64,000 nt of DNA from Thioalkalivibrio sp. ALE14 (lineage in GTDB: Bacteria; Pseudomonadota; Gammaproteobacteria; Ectothiorhodospirales; Ectothiorhodospiraceae): NCBI RefSeq assembly GCF_000376845.1, contig NZ_AQXY01000028.1, positions 248,001 to 312,000 of the forward strand, written 5' to 3'. Each line of letters starts with the position of its first letter. Position 1 is the stretch's first letter. Below, one piece after another: positions 43,212 to 50,590 of this stretch. Made by a program: the position numbers and the translations under genes. A model generated the notes under the pieces. That model made no database searches. It was not told the origin of the DNA and worked only from the letters and a program-made list of their open reading frames with translations.

Positions 43212-44093
43212 ATGAGCCTTGCCGAACTCGAATGCCAGATCAGCCCGGAACAGGCCGAGCCGCTGGAAGACACGCTTTTTGAACTCGGCGCGGTCAGCGT
43301 CGAGTTGTTCGATGCCGCCGACGAGCCGCTGTTCGAGCCTCCTCTCGGCACCCACCCACTGTGGTCCACTGTGCGCCTGAAGGCGGTATTCCCGGACACC
43401 ACCCAGGCGGACCTCGCCGCCGCCGCGCTGGAGCGCCAGGCGCAGGCCCCCGAGGCGATCCAGGTGCAGCCCATCGAAGACCAGGACTGGGTGCGCGCCG
43501 GCCTCGACGGCCTCGGCGCCATTCACTGCGGCAGTTCGCTGTGGATCGTGCCGTCCTGGGAGGACGAGCCGGCCATCGAGGAGGGCACCTTCGTGCGTCT
43601 GGACCCCGGCCTCGCCTTCGGCACCGGCAACCACCCGACCACCGCGATGTGCCTGGCCGCGCTGGCCCAGCATCCGCCGCGGGATCAGGAGGTGCTGGAC
43701 TACGGCTGTGGCTCCGGCATCCTCGCCATCGCGGCCCTGAAGCTGGGCGCCCGTCATGCGCTGGGCATCGACATCGACGAGCAGGCGGTGCAGGCCACGC
43801 GCAGCAATGCCGATGCCAACGCCATCCCGCCCGAACGACTGGAAACCGGCCTGACCGACCACCCGGTCCCCGCGGCGGAATACGATCTGGTGCTGGCCAA
43901 CATCCTGGCCAAGCCGCTGATCGACCTGGCCCCGGAGCTCGCGCGGGCCGCGAAACCCGGCGCGCGTATCCTGCTGGCCGGTCTGCTGGAACGCCAGGCG
44001 GACGAGGTCATCGCGGCCTATTCCGATGCCTTTGACATTGGCGTCGAGGACTGCCGCGAAGGCTGGGCCCTGCTCGGCGGGCGCCGGCGCTAG
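43212..44093 (+). CDS. prmA: ribosomal protein L11 methyltransferase
   Basis: 293 residues. Trimethylates L11. N-terminal L11-binding domain (SLAELECQISPEQAEPLED), then a SAM methyltransferase domain: FGTGNHPTTAMCLAAL, VLDYGCGSGILAIAALKLGA, IDIDEQAVQATRSNA and LVLANILAKPLIDLAPEL. The C-terminus GWALLGGRRR is complete; the stop TAG is the first base pair triplet of the palindromic element that follows directly. Confidence 0.96.
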   Translation: MSLAELECQISPEQAEPLEDTLFELGAVSVELFDAADEPLFEPPLGTHPLWSTVRLKAVFPDTTQADLAAAALERQAQAPEAIQVQPIEDQDWVRAGLDGLGAIHCGSSLWIVPSWEDEPAIEEGTFVRLDPGLAFGTGNHPTTAMCLAALAQHPPRDQEVLDYGCGSGILAIAALKLGARHALGIDIDEQAVQATRSNADANAIPPERLETGLTDHPVPAAEYDLVLANILAKPLIDLAPELARAAKPGARILLAGLLERQADEVIAAYSDAFDIGVEDCREGWALLGGRRR

Positions 44094-44360
44094 GGAAACA
44101 CTGATCAATGTACACACTCGCGTTGGCACCCCAGGTTTTCCGAGACAAGGCGCGTCGTGCAGCGGGTAGTGGTCCTACCCGCAAGCGACGCAACGCTGGA
44201 TCGGGGAACCTGGGGCACCAACCCCACGGGGCTCGGCCGCTTTTGCGCGCGCACGGCGTTGCGGCTCCCTTGTGCAGAATGAATGCACGGCAGTCACCGC
44301 GCCTTGTTCGCACGCAAAAGCGACTCGAGCGCGAATGTGTACATTGATCAGTGTTTCCCT
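44092..44360. mobile_element. palindromic element, family 1, copy 3
   Basis: 269 bp, flanked by TA on both sides. Arms AGGGAAACACTGATCAATGT and its inverse, with one mismatch in the first 31 positions. Inner hairpin 1: TTGGCACCCCAGGTTTTCC with GGGAACCTGGGGCACCAA. Inner hairpin 2: GCGCGCACGGCGTTGCGGC with TGCAGAATGAATGCACGGCA and CGCGCCTTG. No ORF. The left end provides the prmA stop. Confidence 0.88.
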
Positions 44361-44446
44361 AGGAACACGCCAACCCATGGGCATCGTCGCGCCGGTACCG
44401 TCCTTCTCGCTCGACCGGACGCAGCTACGGCCATCCGGACGCTGAC

Positions 44447-45166
44447 ATGCTCGCCCGCTGCCCGCAATGCGGCGTCACCCACGCCCTCGCCCGCGGGTCC
44501 AAGATCCGCCAGCGGCGGGTGCACTGCACCCACTGCGGCGCCGAGTTCGATCTGTTCCCGGCCCTCGAGATCGGCGGCGCCGGCGAACGCGTCCTGGGGG
44601 AGGGGCTCCTTCCCGCGCAGCCCGCTCGCACCCGCGCGATCGAGAGTGCGCCGGTCATCGCCACCGCCATCGACATCGAACGCCACCCGGGCCCTCTGGA
44701 CCTGGCCGCCCCCGCCCGACGCCGTGTCTGGCCGGGGCTGTTCGTGGCCGCCGGCCTGAGCGTTCTGCTGGGCGCGCAACTGCTGGCCTTCCCGCCCGTG
44801 GCACCGGGTCATAACCATTACCTGGACCAGACTCGCGCCCAGCTGTGCGCCACCCTCCCCTGCCCGGTCTGGAACCCGCTGCGCGCGCCCGAGCGCATCC
44901 GGGTGTCGACACCGGACTTCTTCACCAGTATCGATGGCACGCTGCACCTCCAGTTCCAGCTGGAAAGCCCGGTGCGGCAGGCCTGGCCCGTCCTCGACAT
45001 CCATCTGAGCGACCAGCTGGACACGCGCCATGGCGCTCTGCGCCTGACCCCGAACGACTACACCGACACGGACGCCCCGATGCCCCCCCACAAACCCGCC
45101 ACCCTGCGCCTGAGCCTCACCAGCCCCCATGCCCACATCACGGGCATCCAGATCCAGCCCCGCTGA
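44447..45166 (+). CDS. zinc-ribbon, DUF3426 membrane protein
   Basis: 239 residues. N-terminal zinc ribbon (CPQCGVTHALARGSKIRQRR, then VHCTHCGAEFDLFPAL), a disordered linker, one transmembrane helix (GLFVAAGLSVLLGAQLLAF) and a periplasmic DUF3426 domain with two Cys (LCATLPCPVWNPL). The family commonly lies between prmA and dusB-fis in gammaproteobacteria. Function unknown. Confidence 0.87.
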   Translation: MLARCPQCGVTHALARGSKIRQRRVHCTHCGAEFDLFPALEIGGAGERVLGEGLLPAQPARTRAIESAPVIATAIDIERHPGPLDLAAPARRRVWPGLFVAAGLSVLLGAQLLAFPPVAPGHNHYLDQTRAQLCATLPCPVWNPLRAPERIRVSTPDFFTSIDGTLHLQFQLESPVRQAWPVLDIHLSDQLDTRHGALRLTPNDYTDTDAPMPPHKPATLRLSLTSPHAHITGIQIQPR

Positions 45167-45169
45167 CCT

Positions 45170-45979
45170 ATGCCCGACACCCCCGACCCGCAACTCGTTC
45201 AAGCGGCGCAGGATCGCCTAGCGCGAGATCCGGGGCGCATTGTCAGCCTGGATTTCTGCGGAGCACGCTACGTCATCAAGCGGGTACGCGAGAAGGCGCG
45301 CAGCCGTCACCAGCAATGGGCCATCCGGGTACTTTGCCGTACCTTCTTCCCATTCCTGACGGCGCCGGGCAACGCCCCGCCACGCGATGGCTGGTACGAG
45401 ATGGAGCGCGTTCGGGCACTCCAGACGCTGGGGCAACCGGTTCCACAGGTGGTCGCGCAATTGCCGGACGCGGTGATGTACAGCCATTGCGGCGAAAATG
45501 TCGAACACACGCTTCGGGAACAGGACCCGGCGGCCCGCCGCGCCACACTCGAGGCAGTGACACGCAACCTCGCTACTTTTCATCGCGCCGGCTGCTGGCA
45601 CGGCGGCGCCCAGTTGCGCAACGTACTGTTCGACGGCCAGCACTTCTATCGCGTGGACTTCGAGGAGGACCTTGACCGGGTCCTGTCACTGGAATTGGCC
45701 CAGGTCTACGACCTGTTCCAGCACCTGGCGGATGCCACCACCTGGGCCGCGGGAGACGACACCGCCGAGTCTCTGGGGCGCGACCTGCTGGCCCTGTACC
45801 AGGCCGAACACTGGAGCCCGCGGCACACCCGGGCCCTGCGCGGCGTGGCCCGGCTTCTGGCCCCGTTCCGCTGGCTGGGGCCGTGGCTGGACAACGCCCG
45901 TAGCCGCGACGTCCGACGCAGCGTGGCGATGGCCCGCGTGACCCGAGAGGGCATACGCCGAGGGCCAAGGAAACACTGA
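45170..45979 (+). CDS. protein-kinase-fold protein, LPS/Kdo-kinase- or BUD32-like
   Basis: 269 residues, cytoplasmic. The fold is suggested by YVIKRVRE (ATP-binding Lys), a Glu-containing helix, and the catalytic region FHRAGCWHGGAQLRNVLFDG followed by FYRVDFEED. The usual catalytic HGD/HxD reads HGG and the DFG reads DFE, so the active site is atypical but the Asn and metal-binding Asp remain. Substrate unknown; Kdo or another sugar phosphorylation is possible. The final RKH and TGA come from the short palindromic element that follows. Confidence 0.6.
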   Translation: MPDTPDPQLVQAAQDRLARDPGRIVSLDFCGARYVIKRVREKARSRHQQWAIRVLCRTFFPFLTAPGNAPPRDGWYEMERVRALQTLGQPVPQVVAQLPDAVMYSHCGENVEHTLREQDPAARRATLEAVTRNLATFHRAGCWHGGAQLRNVLFDGQHFYRVDFEEDLDRVLSLELAQVYDLFQHLADATTWAAGDDTAESLGRDLLALYQAEHWSPRHTRALRGVARLLAPFRWLGPWLDNARSRDVRRSVAMARVTREGIRRGPRKH

Positions 45980-46041
45980 TCCATCTACACGCTCGCAATA
46001 GCCTTGAGGCAGGGAGTGCGGATATCAATCCGTGTTTCCCT
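45967..46041. mobile_element. short derivative of palindromic element, family 1
   Basis: About 75 bp. Left AAGGAAACACTGATCCATCT, right (other strand) AGGGAAACACGGATTGATAT; the inner hairpins are lost. It carries the stop of the kinase-like gene (TGA in CACTGA). Confidence 0.75.
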
Positions 46042-46132
46042 GGAACGGGAAATGCGAGCACGCTGACCACCGGCGGCGGGCGCCTCGAGGTGCTAGACTC
46101 CCCGGCTTCCCCGATTCAATCGTCAGCCCCAG

Positions 46133-47125
46133 ATGCAGCTCGGAATCCATCACTTCGCGGACCCCGTCGTGTTCCTGGCCCCCATGGCCGGCGTGAGCGA
46201 TCGCCCGTTCCGGTTGCTGGCCCGCCGCCTGGGCGCCAGCGCGGCGGTATCCGAGATGGTCACCTCCAACACCCGGCTGTGGGCCAGCGACAAGAGCCGC
46301 CACCGGCTGGACCACCGTCAGGAGCCGCGCCCGCGCATCGTCCAGCTGCTGGGCAACGAACCCGAGCCGCTGGCCGAGGCGGCCCGCGAGAACGTGCGCC
46401 GGGGCGCCGACGTGATCGACCTGAACCTGGGCTGCCCGGCGAAGAAGGTCTGCAGCAAGGCCGCAGGGTCGGCCCTGCTGGGCGAGCCGGAACGGGTGCG
46501 CGAACTGCTCCAGGCGCTCACGGAGGCGGTCACCGTGCCGGTCACGCTGAAGATGCGCCTGGGCCTGGACCGCGAACGGATGAACGGCGAAGCGATCGCC
46601 TCCATCGCACAGGCGTGCGGCATCGCGATGCTGACCGTGCACGGGCGCACCCGGGCCGACGCCTACCGCGGGCAGGCGGACCATGCCGCGATCGCGCGCA
46701 TCGTCCGGTCGGTTTCCATCCCGGTGCTCGCCAATGGCGACATCACGGACCCGGACACGGCGATGCGGGTACTGGATACCACCGGCGCGGCCGGGGTGAT
46801 GATCGGACGCGCCGCCCAGGGCCGGCCCTGGCTTCCGGGTCAGATCCGCGCCGCGCTGGCCGGCGAAGCGATCCCGCCGGCACCGGACCCGGTCGCGCGC
46901 CTGGCCCTGATCGAGGAACACGTCACCGGCCTGCACGCCCAGTACGGCGAACCGCAGGGTGTGCGTATCGCGCGCAAGCACCTGGGCTGGTATCTTCTTG
47001 GTCTGGGTCTCGACGAGGCCCGCACCCGGGCGGCCCGGGCTGACCTTCTCGCCGCCCCCACGGCCAGCGAACAACTGCGGCGCCTGCGCGCCCACCTGAC
47101 GGGAATCGCAAGCGAGGCTGCATGA
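46133..47125 (+). CDS. dusB: tRNA-dihydrouridine synthase B
   Basis: 330 residues. FMN enzyme that reduces U17 of tRNA. N-terminal barrel: VVFLAPMAGVSDRPFRLLA, SEMVTSNTRLW, VIDLNLGCPAKKVCSKAAGS (catalytic Cys), VTLKMRLGLD, LTVHGRTRADAYRG, PVLANGDITDPDTA, GVMIGRAAQGRPWL. C-terminal RNA-binding helices. It overlaps fis by four bases, the classic dusB-fis operon. Confidence 0.96.
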   Translation: MQLGIHHFADPVVFLAPMAGVSDRPFRLLARRLGASAAVSEMVTSNTRLWASDKSRHRLDHRQEPRPRIVQLLGNEPEPLAEAARENVRRGADVIDLNLGCPAKKVCSKAAGSALLGEPERVRELLQALTEAVTVPVTLKMRLGLDRERMNGEAIASIAQACGIAMLTVHGRTRADAYRGQADHAAIARIVRSVSIPVLANGDITDPDTAMRVLDTTGAAGVMIGRAAQGRPWLPGQIRAALAGEAIPPAPDPVARLALIEEHVTGLHAQYGEPQGVRIARKHLGWYLLGLGLDEARTRAARADLLAAPTASEQLRRLRAHLTGIASEAA

Positions 47126-47460
47126 GCGTGAACATGCCACTCGAACAGGACCCGGACGTCCAGGAAGCATCGGTTGCGGCCACACTCCCGTCCGACTGTG
47201 TGCTGGCGGACTCGGTCCGGCGAGCGCTGGATCAGTATTTCGAGACCCTGGACGGGCAAAGCAGCCACGACCTCTACGCACTGGTCATGAACGAGGTGGA
47301 GCGCCCCCTGCTGGCCAGTGTGCTGGAGCGCTGCGGAGGCAACCAGAGCCGCGCCGCCGCCCTGCTTGGGCTCAACCGCGCCACCCTGCGCAAAAAGCTG
47401 CGCGCCCACGGGCTGGTGGAGGCCAACGGGAACGGCAACGGGAACGGCGCCGCGACCTGA
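47122..47460 (+). CDS. fis: Fis-family nucleoid protein
   Basis: 112 residues. The C-terminal helix-turn-helix SVLERCGGNQSRAAALLGLN-RATLRKKL matches Fis. Unlike enteric Fis, which ends right after the helix, this one has a tail of repeated Asn-Gly (ANGNGNGNGAAT) encoded by four AACGGS hexamers at 47425-47448. An N-terminal extension of about 25 residues is also present. Likely growth-phase DNA bending and transcription regulator. Confidence 0.92.
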   Translation: MSVNMPLEQDPDVQEASVAATLPSDCVLADSVRRALDQYFETLDGQSSHDLYALVMNEVERPLLASVLERCGGNQSRAAALLGLNRATLRKKLRAHGLVEANGNGNGNGAAT

Positions 47461-47475
47461 CGCTCGGTTCTGGTC

Positions 47476-47660
47476 ACAGGAAGACAGGAAGGCCGGAAGA
47501 ATTACTCCGGTTTCCGACACGGATGCCATTTACGGCCAGCTGGAAAAACCAACAGGTTACTGATGCAGGGCCTGGCCAATGACCGCCCCGAAATGCGCGG
47601 CATCACCAGCCAGCCTGCAGCCAATCACTGCTTTCCCTTCCAATCTTCCCGTCTTCCTGT
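47476..47660. mobile_element. inverted-repeat element, family 2, copy B
   Basis: 185 bp. Left end 47476-47499 (ACAGGAAGACAGGAAGGCCG then GAAG); the right end read on the other strand is ACAGGAAGACGGGAAGATTG then GAAG: 20 of 24 identical. The right end matches copy A (16193-16216) at 23 of 24 positions; the middle parts do not resemble each other. No ORF. It lies after fis, between convergent genes. Confidence 0.7.
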
Positions 47661-47713
47661 AGACCGCCCTTCTCGGTGTCCCCTGTGTCCTCAGTGGTTC
47701 AATCAGCCCGCCG

Positions 47714-48493
47714 CTAGTCCTTCCAGGCGAGACGGTTCAGGGCCGTCCGGTGCAATTCCGGAGTGGCCGCGGCCAGGACGTTCGCGGTCTTCAGGTCGAG
47801 CTCGCCACCGGAGAGGTTGGTGAACACGCCGCCCGCCTCGCGCACGATCACCGCCAGTGCGGCGATGTCCAGGATGTTGACGTCGGACTCGATGATCAGG
47901 TCGATGCTGCCACGTGCCAGCAGGTGGTAGTGGTAGAAATCCCCGTAGCCGCGGGTGCGGTTGACCTCGGCCATAATGCCGCCCAGCGCGGTCCACCCCT
48001 CGGGGCTCTGCGCCAGGGACTTGAGGTTGCCGGTGGACAGCGAGGCGCGCCCGAGATCGACGGTCTTCTCGACCGCAATCGGGTTGCCGTTCAGGAAGGC
48101 GCCCTGGCCCTTCTCCGCCCAAGCCCGTTCGCCGAACTGGATGCCGTTGGACAGCCCCAGGATCAGCTCGCCCTTGTACATGAGCGCAATCTGGGTTGAG
48201 AAGAACGGGTAGCGCCGCACGAAGCTCTTGGTCCCGTCGATCGGGTCGATCAGCCAGACATAGTCGGAGTCCATGTCCGACTGCCCGGTCTCCTCGCCAT
48301 AGAAGCCGTGGTCCGGAAAGTGCTCGCGGATCACCTGGCGGATCGCCTGTTCGCTCTCCACGTCGGCCCGGGTCACCGGGGTGTCGTCGGGTTTGGTTTC
48401 GACGTCGACACCCGCCTCGTAGTAGTGGCGGATCACCTTCTCGGCGGCATCAGCGGCGGCCTGGGCGGCCTCCATGAACGCGCTTCGCGACAT
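47714..48493 (-). CDS. inositol monophosphatase-family enzyme, HisN-like
   Basis: 259 residues, Mg-dependent phosphatase. Metal sites: YGEETGQSD (Glu), WLIDPIDGTKSFVRRYPFFS (DPIDGT) and DVNILDIAALAVIVREAGG. The KSFVRRYPFF form is the one seen in histidinol-phosphatases of this family, so histidinol-phosphate is a likelier substrate than inositol phosphate, but this is inference. The ATG at 48493 follows GGGGA by six bases; the ATG at 48520 is less likely. Confidence 0.88.
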   Translation of the reverse strand: MSRSAFMEAAQAAADAAEKVIRHYYEAGVDVETKPDDTPVTRADVESEQAIRQVIREHFPDHGFYGEETGQSDMDSDYVWLIDPIDGTKSFVRRYPFFSTQIALMYKGELILGLSNGIQFGERAWAEKGQGAFLNGNPIAVEKTVDLGRASLSTGNLKSLAQSPEGWTALGGIMAEVNRTRGYGDFYHYHLLARGSIDLIIESDVNILDIAALAVIVREAGGVFTNLSGGELDLKTANVLAAATPELHRTALNRLAWKD

Positions 48494-48637
48494 GTTCGTG
48501 TCCCCTCGAAAAAAGGCCATAGCTTAACATGCGCCCTATTCGCCGCTGACCCGGGGCGACCCTGCCGCCTTCGCGGGTTGGTTGTCGCCGCCGGGTCATG
48601 CCCCGATAATGCCGCGATTCTTTCGAGGAGCCGGAAC

Positions 48638-48955
48638 ATGTCCAAGAAGCTGCCCGACGTCAGCAATATCGAACGCCTGGAGTTATTTGGCGAGGACTAC
48701 AACCCCACCGCGACCATCGAGAACGTGGACGGCCAGAGCCTGTCGCTGCAGATCTACTACCAGCTGGCGCTGGATTACGGCGGCATCGGGCCCAAGGCGG
48801 CCAACTCGGGCCTGCTGCTGTACGGCAGCCACGCCGACGACGCCCGCGCCAACCCGGGCAAGCATCCGAACATCGACCGGCTGATCGACGTCCTGAACAA
48901 CGACTACTACCTGTCGGTGAAGGCCGTCCCCAAGCGCGGCAGCCAGGCCGGCTAA
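48638..48955 (+). CDS. small conserved protein, DUF2322-like
   Basis: 105 residues, cytoplasmic, acidic. ERLELFGEDYNPTATIENVD, QIYYQLALDYGGIGPKAANS and the HPNIDRLIDVLNNDYYLSVK end recall the small DUF2322 family from memory. No catalytic motif is visible. GAGGAG precedes the ATG at 48638 by about eight bases. Its own short transcription unit between oppositely oriented genes. Function unknown. Confidence 0.7.
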   Translation: MSKKLPDVSNIERLELFGEDYNPTATIENVDGQSLSLQIYYQLALDYGGIGPKAANSGLLLYGSHADDARANPGKHPNIDRLIDVLNNDYYLSVKAVPKRGSQAG

Positions 48956-48964
48956 CAACCGGGC

Positions 48965-49549
48965 TTAGACCCGGTTGGCGTAAAGCAGCCGCCAGCCCCG
49001 GGTCGGATGCCGATGCAGCCGGGTGCGGCTGGCGTACTCGCAATCGAGCTGGTACAGGCGGTCGTCCGGCACGCCCAGCACCCAGCCGACCAGCCCGCGT
49101 ATAACCCCCGCATGCACCACCATCAGCACCCGTTCGGACTGCAGCGGCCGCAAGGCCCCATCGAAACCGGCCTCGACCCGGCGGCGAAAGGCCGTTAGCG
49201 GCTCCGCACCAGCCGGGCGCGCGTGCACCGGGTCGGCATAGAAGGCGCGGTATTCCTCCGGTCGATCCCGCTGCAGGTCGACCCGCGTACGCCCCTCCCA
49301 GTCGCCAAAACCGATCTCGCGCAGGTGCGGCTCCAGAATCAACGGAAGGTCCTGTGTGGAGGCGAAGCGCTCGGCAAACGCGCGGCAGCGCTGCATTGGC
49401 GAGCTGACCACATACTGCCACTCCTCCTCGCCCCGGACCGCCCGCTCCATCTGGCTCCAGCCGCGCGCGCTCAGCGGATCGTCGCAGCCGTGGCCACGGT
49501 AGCGCTGGCCGCCCTCCGGCTCGCCGTGACGCAGCAGGTCCACAATCAT
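48965..49549 (-). CDS. histidine phosphatase superfamily protein
   Basis: 194 residues of the phosphoglycerate-mutase-like superfamily. Catalytic RHG motif in VDLLRHGEPEGG, second His in VVHAGVIRGLVGWVLG, plus SPMQRCRAFAERFA and EIGFGDWEGRTRVDLQ. Resembles CobC-type phosphatases, but no cobalamin genes are nearby. The ATG at 49549 overlaps the ampD stop (ATGA), so it is the last gene of a three-gene leftward run with ampD and the thioredoxin-like gene. Confidence 0.87.
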   Translation of the reverse strand: MIVDLLRHGEPEGGQRYRGHGCDDPLSARGWSQMERAVRGEEEWQYVVSSPMQRCRAFAERFASTQDLPLILEPHLREIGFGDWEGRTRVDLQRDRPEEYRAFYADPVHARPAGAEPLTAFRRRVEAGFDGALRPLQSERVLMVVHAGVIRGLVGWVLGVPDDRLYQLDCEYASRTRLHRHPTRGWRLLYANRV

Positions 49550-50124
49550 GCGCTCACCTCGTGCAGTTCCTGCCGCAGGCGCGCCCAGTCGAAATGGGGG
49601 CCCGGATCCGTCTTGCGTCCCGGGGCGATATCGCTGTGGCCGGCCAGCGCATCCGGCCCGATATCCGGCCAGCGGGTGCGGACCCAGCCAATCATTCGCG
49701 CGAGCGCGGCGTACTGCGCTGGGGTAAAGGGATCCTCGTCGGTCCCCTCCAGTTCGATCCCGATGGAGAAGTCGTTGCAGCGCTCGCGTCCCTGCCACCG
49801 CGACACCCCGGCATGCCAGGCGCGTCGGGAGAACGGCACGAACTGGGTCGCCTGGCCCTCGCGGTCGATCAGCACATGGGCGGAGACGCGCAGGCCGCCG
49901 ACCTCGGCAAAGTAGGGGTGGGCATCCGGATCGAGCCGGTTCTGGAACAGCTCGGCGACGTGCCCTCCACCGAACTCGCCCGGCGGCAGGCTGATCGCAT
50001 GCACCACGATCAGTTCCGGTTGCTGACCGGGCGGACGCTCATCCTGGTTCGGGCTGTCGAGGCGCTGCGCCGGCGGGTACCAGTCCCGGTCCGGCGTGAC
50101 GGTTTCGGCGTGCAGGGATTTCAC
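49546..50124 (-). CDS. ampD: 1,6-anhydro-N-acetylmuramyl-L-alanine amidase
   Basis: 192 residues. Cytoplasmic zinc amidase that splits the peptide from anhydro-muropeptides during cell-wall recycling. Zn ligands lie in VVHAISLPPGEFGGG (His), AGHSDIAPGRKTDPGPHFDW (second His and Asp). Substrate loop: RAWHAGVSRWQGRERCNDFS and IGIELEGTD. The GTG at 50124 overlaps the preceding stop (GTGA). In some bacteria loss of ampD induces AmpC; no ampC is seen here. Confidence 0.95.
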   Translation of the reverse strand: MKSLHAETVTPDRDWYPPAQRLDSPNQDERPPGQQPELIVVHAISLPPGEFGGGHVAELFQNRLDPDAHPYFAEVGGLRVSAHVLIDREGQATQFVPFSRRAWHAGVSRWQGRERCNDFSIGIELEGTDEDPFTPAQYAALARMIGWVRTRWPDIGPDALAGHSDIAPGRKTDPGPHFDWARLRQELHEVSA

Positions 50125-50504
50125 GGCGCCTCCTCGGGCGGTCGGGCCAGTACGGCCGCCAGCGCCTCGCGCAACAGGGGCAGGCGCGGCGGGGCTTCCA
50201 GGCGACCGTGATAGGCCCCCGCCTGAAACACGAACAGTGCCGGCAGATGGAAGACCTCGAACTCCCGTACCAGGGCGGTATCGGTCTCGGCATCCACCTC
50301 GAACAGCGCCGGCGCATCCCCCGCCGCCTGCCATTCCGCCAGGACCCGCCCCATGACCTTGCAGGCCCCGCAGCCCTGGCGCGTGAACAGGATGACCGCC
50401 GGCCCCGGGACATCCATCAGATGCTGATGAAAGTCGAACTGGGTCAATATCGGGAGCGACTCCCGGCCCACGGCGGATGCCGCGGCACGCGGTCCGTTGG
50501 TCAA
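50121..50504 (-). CDS. thioredoxin-like protein, CGAC
   Basis: 127 residues, no signal peptide. Thioredoxin fold: VILFTRQGCGACKVMGRVL (active site CGAC), VDAETDTALVREFEVFHLPALFVF (cis-Pro). The dipeptide Gly-Ala differs from thioredoxin's Gly-Pro, so its redox potential is likely different. First gene of the run with ampD; four-base overlap. Partner unknown. Confidence 0.85.
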   Translation of the reverse strand: MTNGPRAAASAVGRESLPILTQFDFHQHLMDVPGPAVILFTRQGCGACKVMGRVLAEWQAAGDAPALFEVDAETDTALVREFEVFHLPALFVFQAGAYHGRLEAPPRLPLLREALAAVLARPPEEAP

Positions 50505-50590
50505 TGGATTACCCTCACCGCTGCTGTCTTTATGAATCGGGGATCGTGGGTTAGTTTACGCGGCCCGCTGCGAAGGAATCGACCGCCCCG

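Noticed and set aside
44092-44360. A small protein or an RNA gene inside the family-1 element
   Set aside because: No conserved frame among the copies and no promoter was seen; the conserved part is the inverted pairing, not codons.
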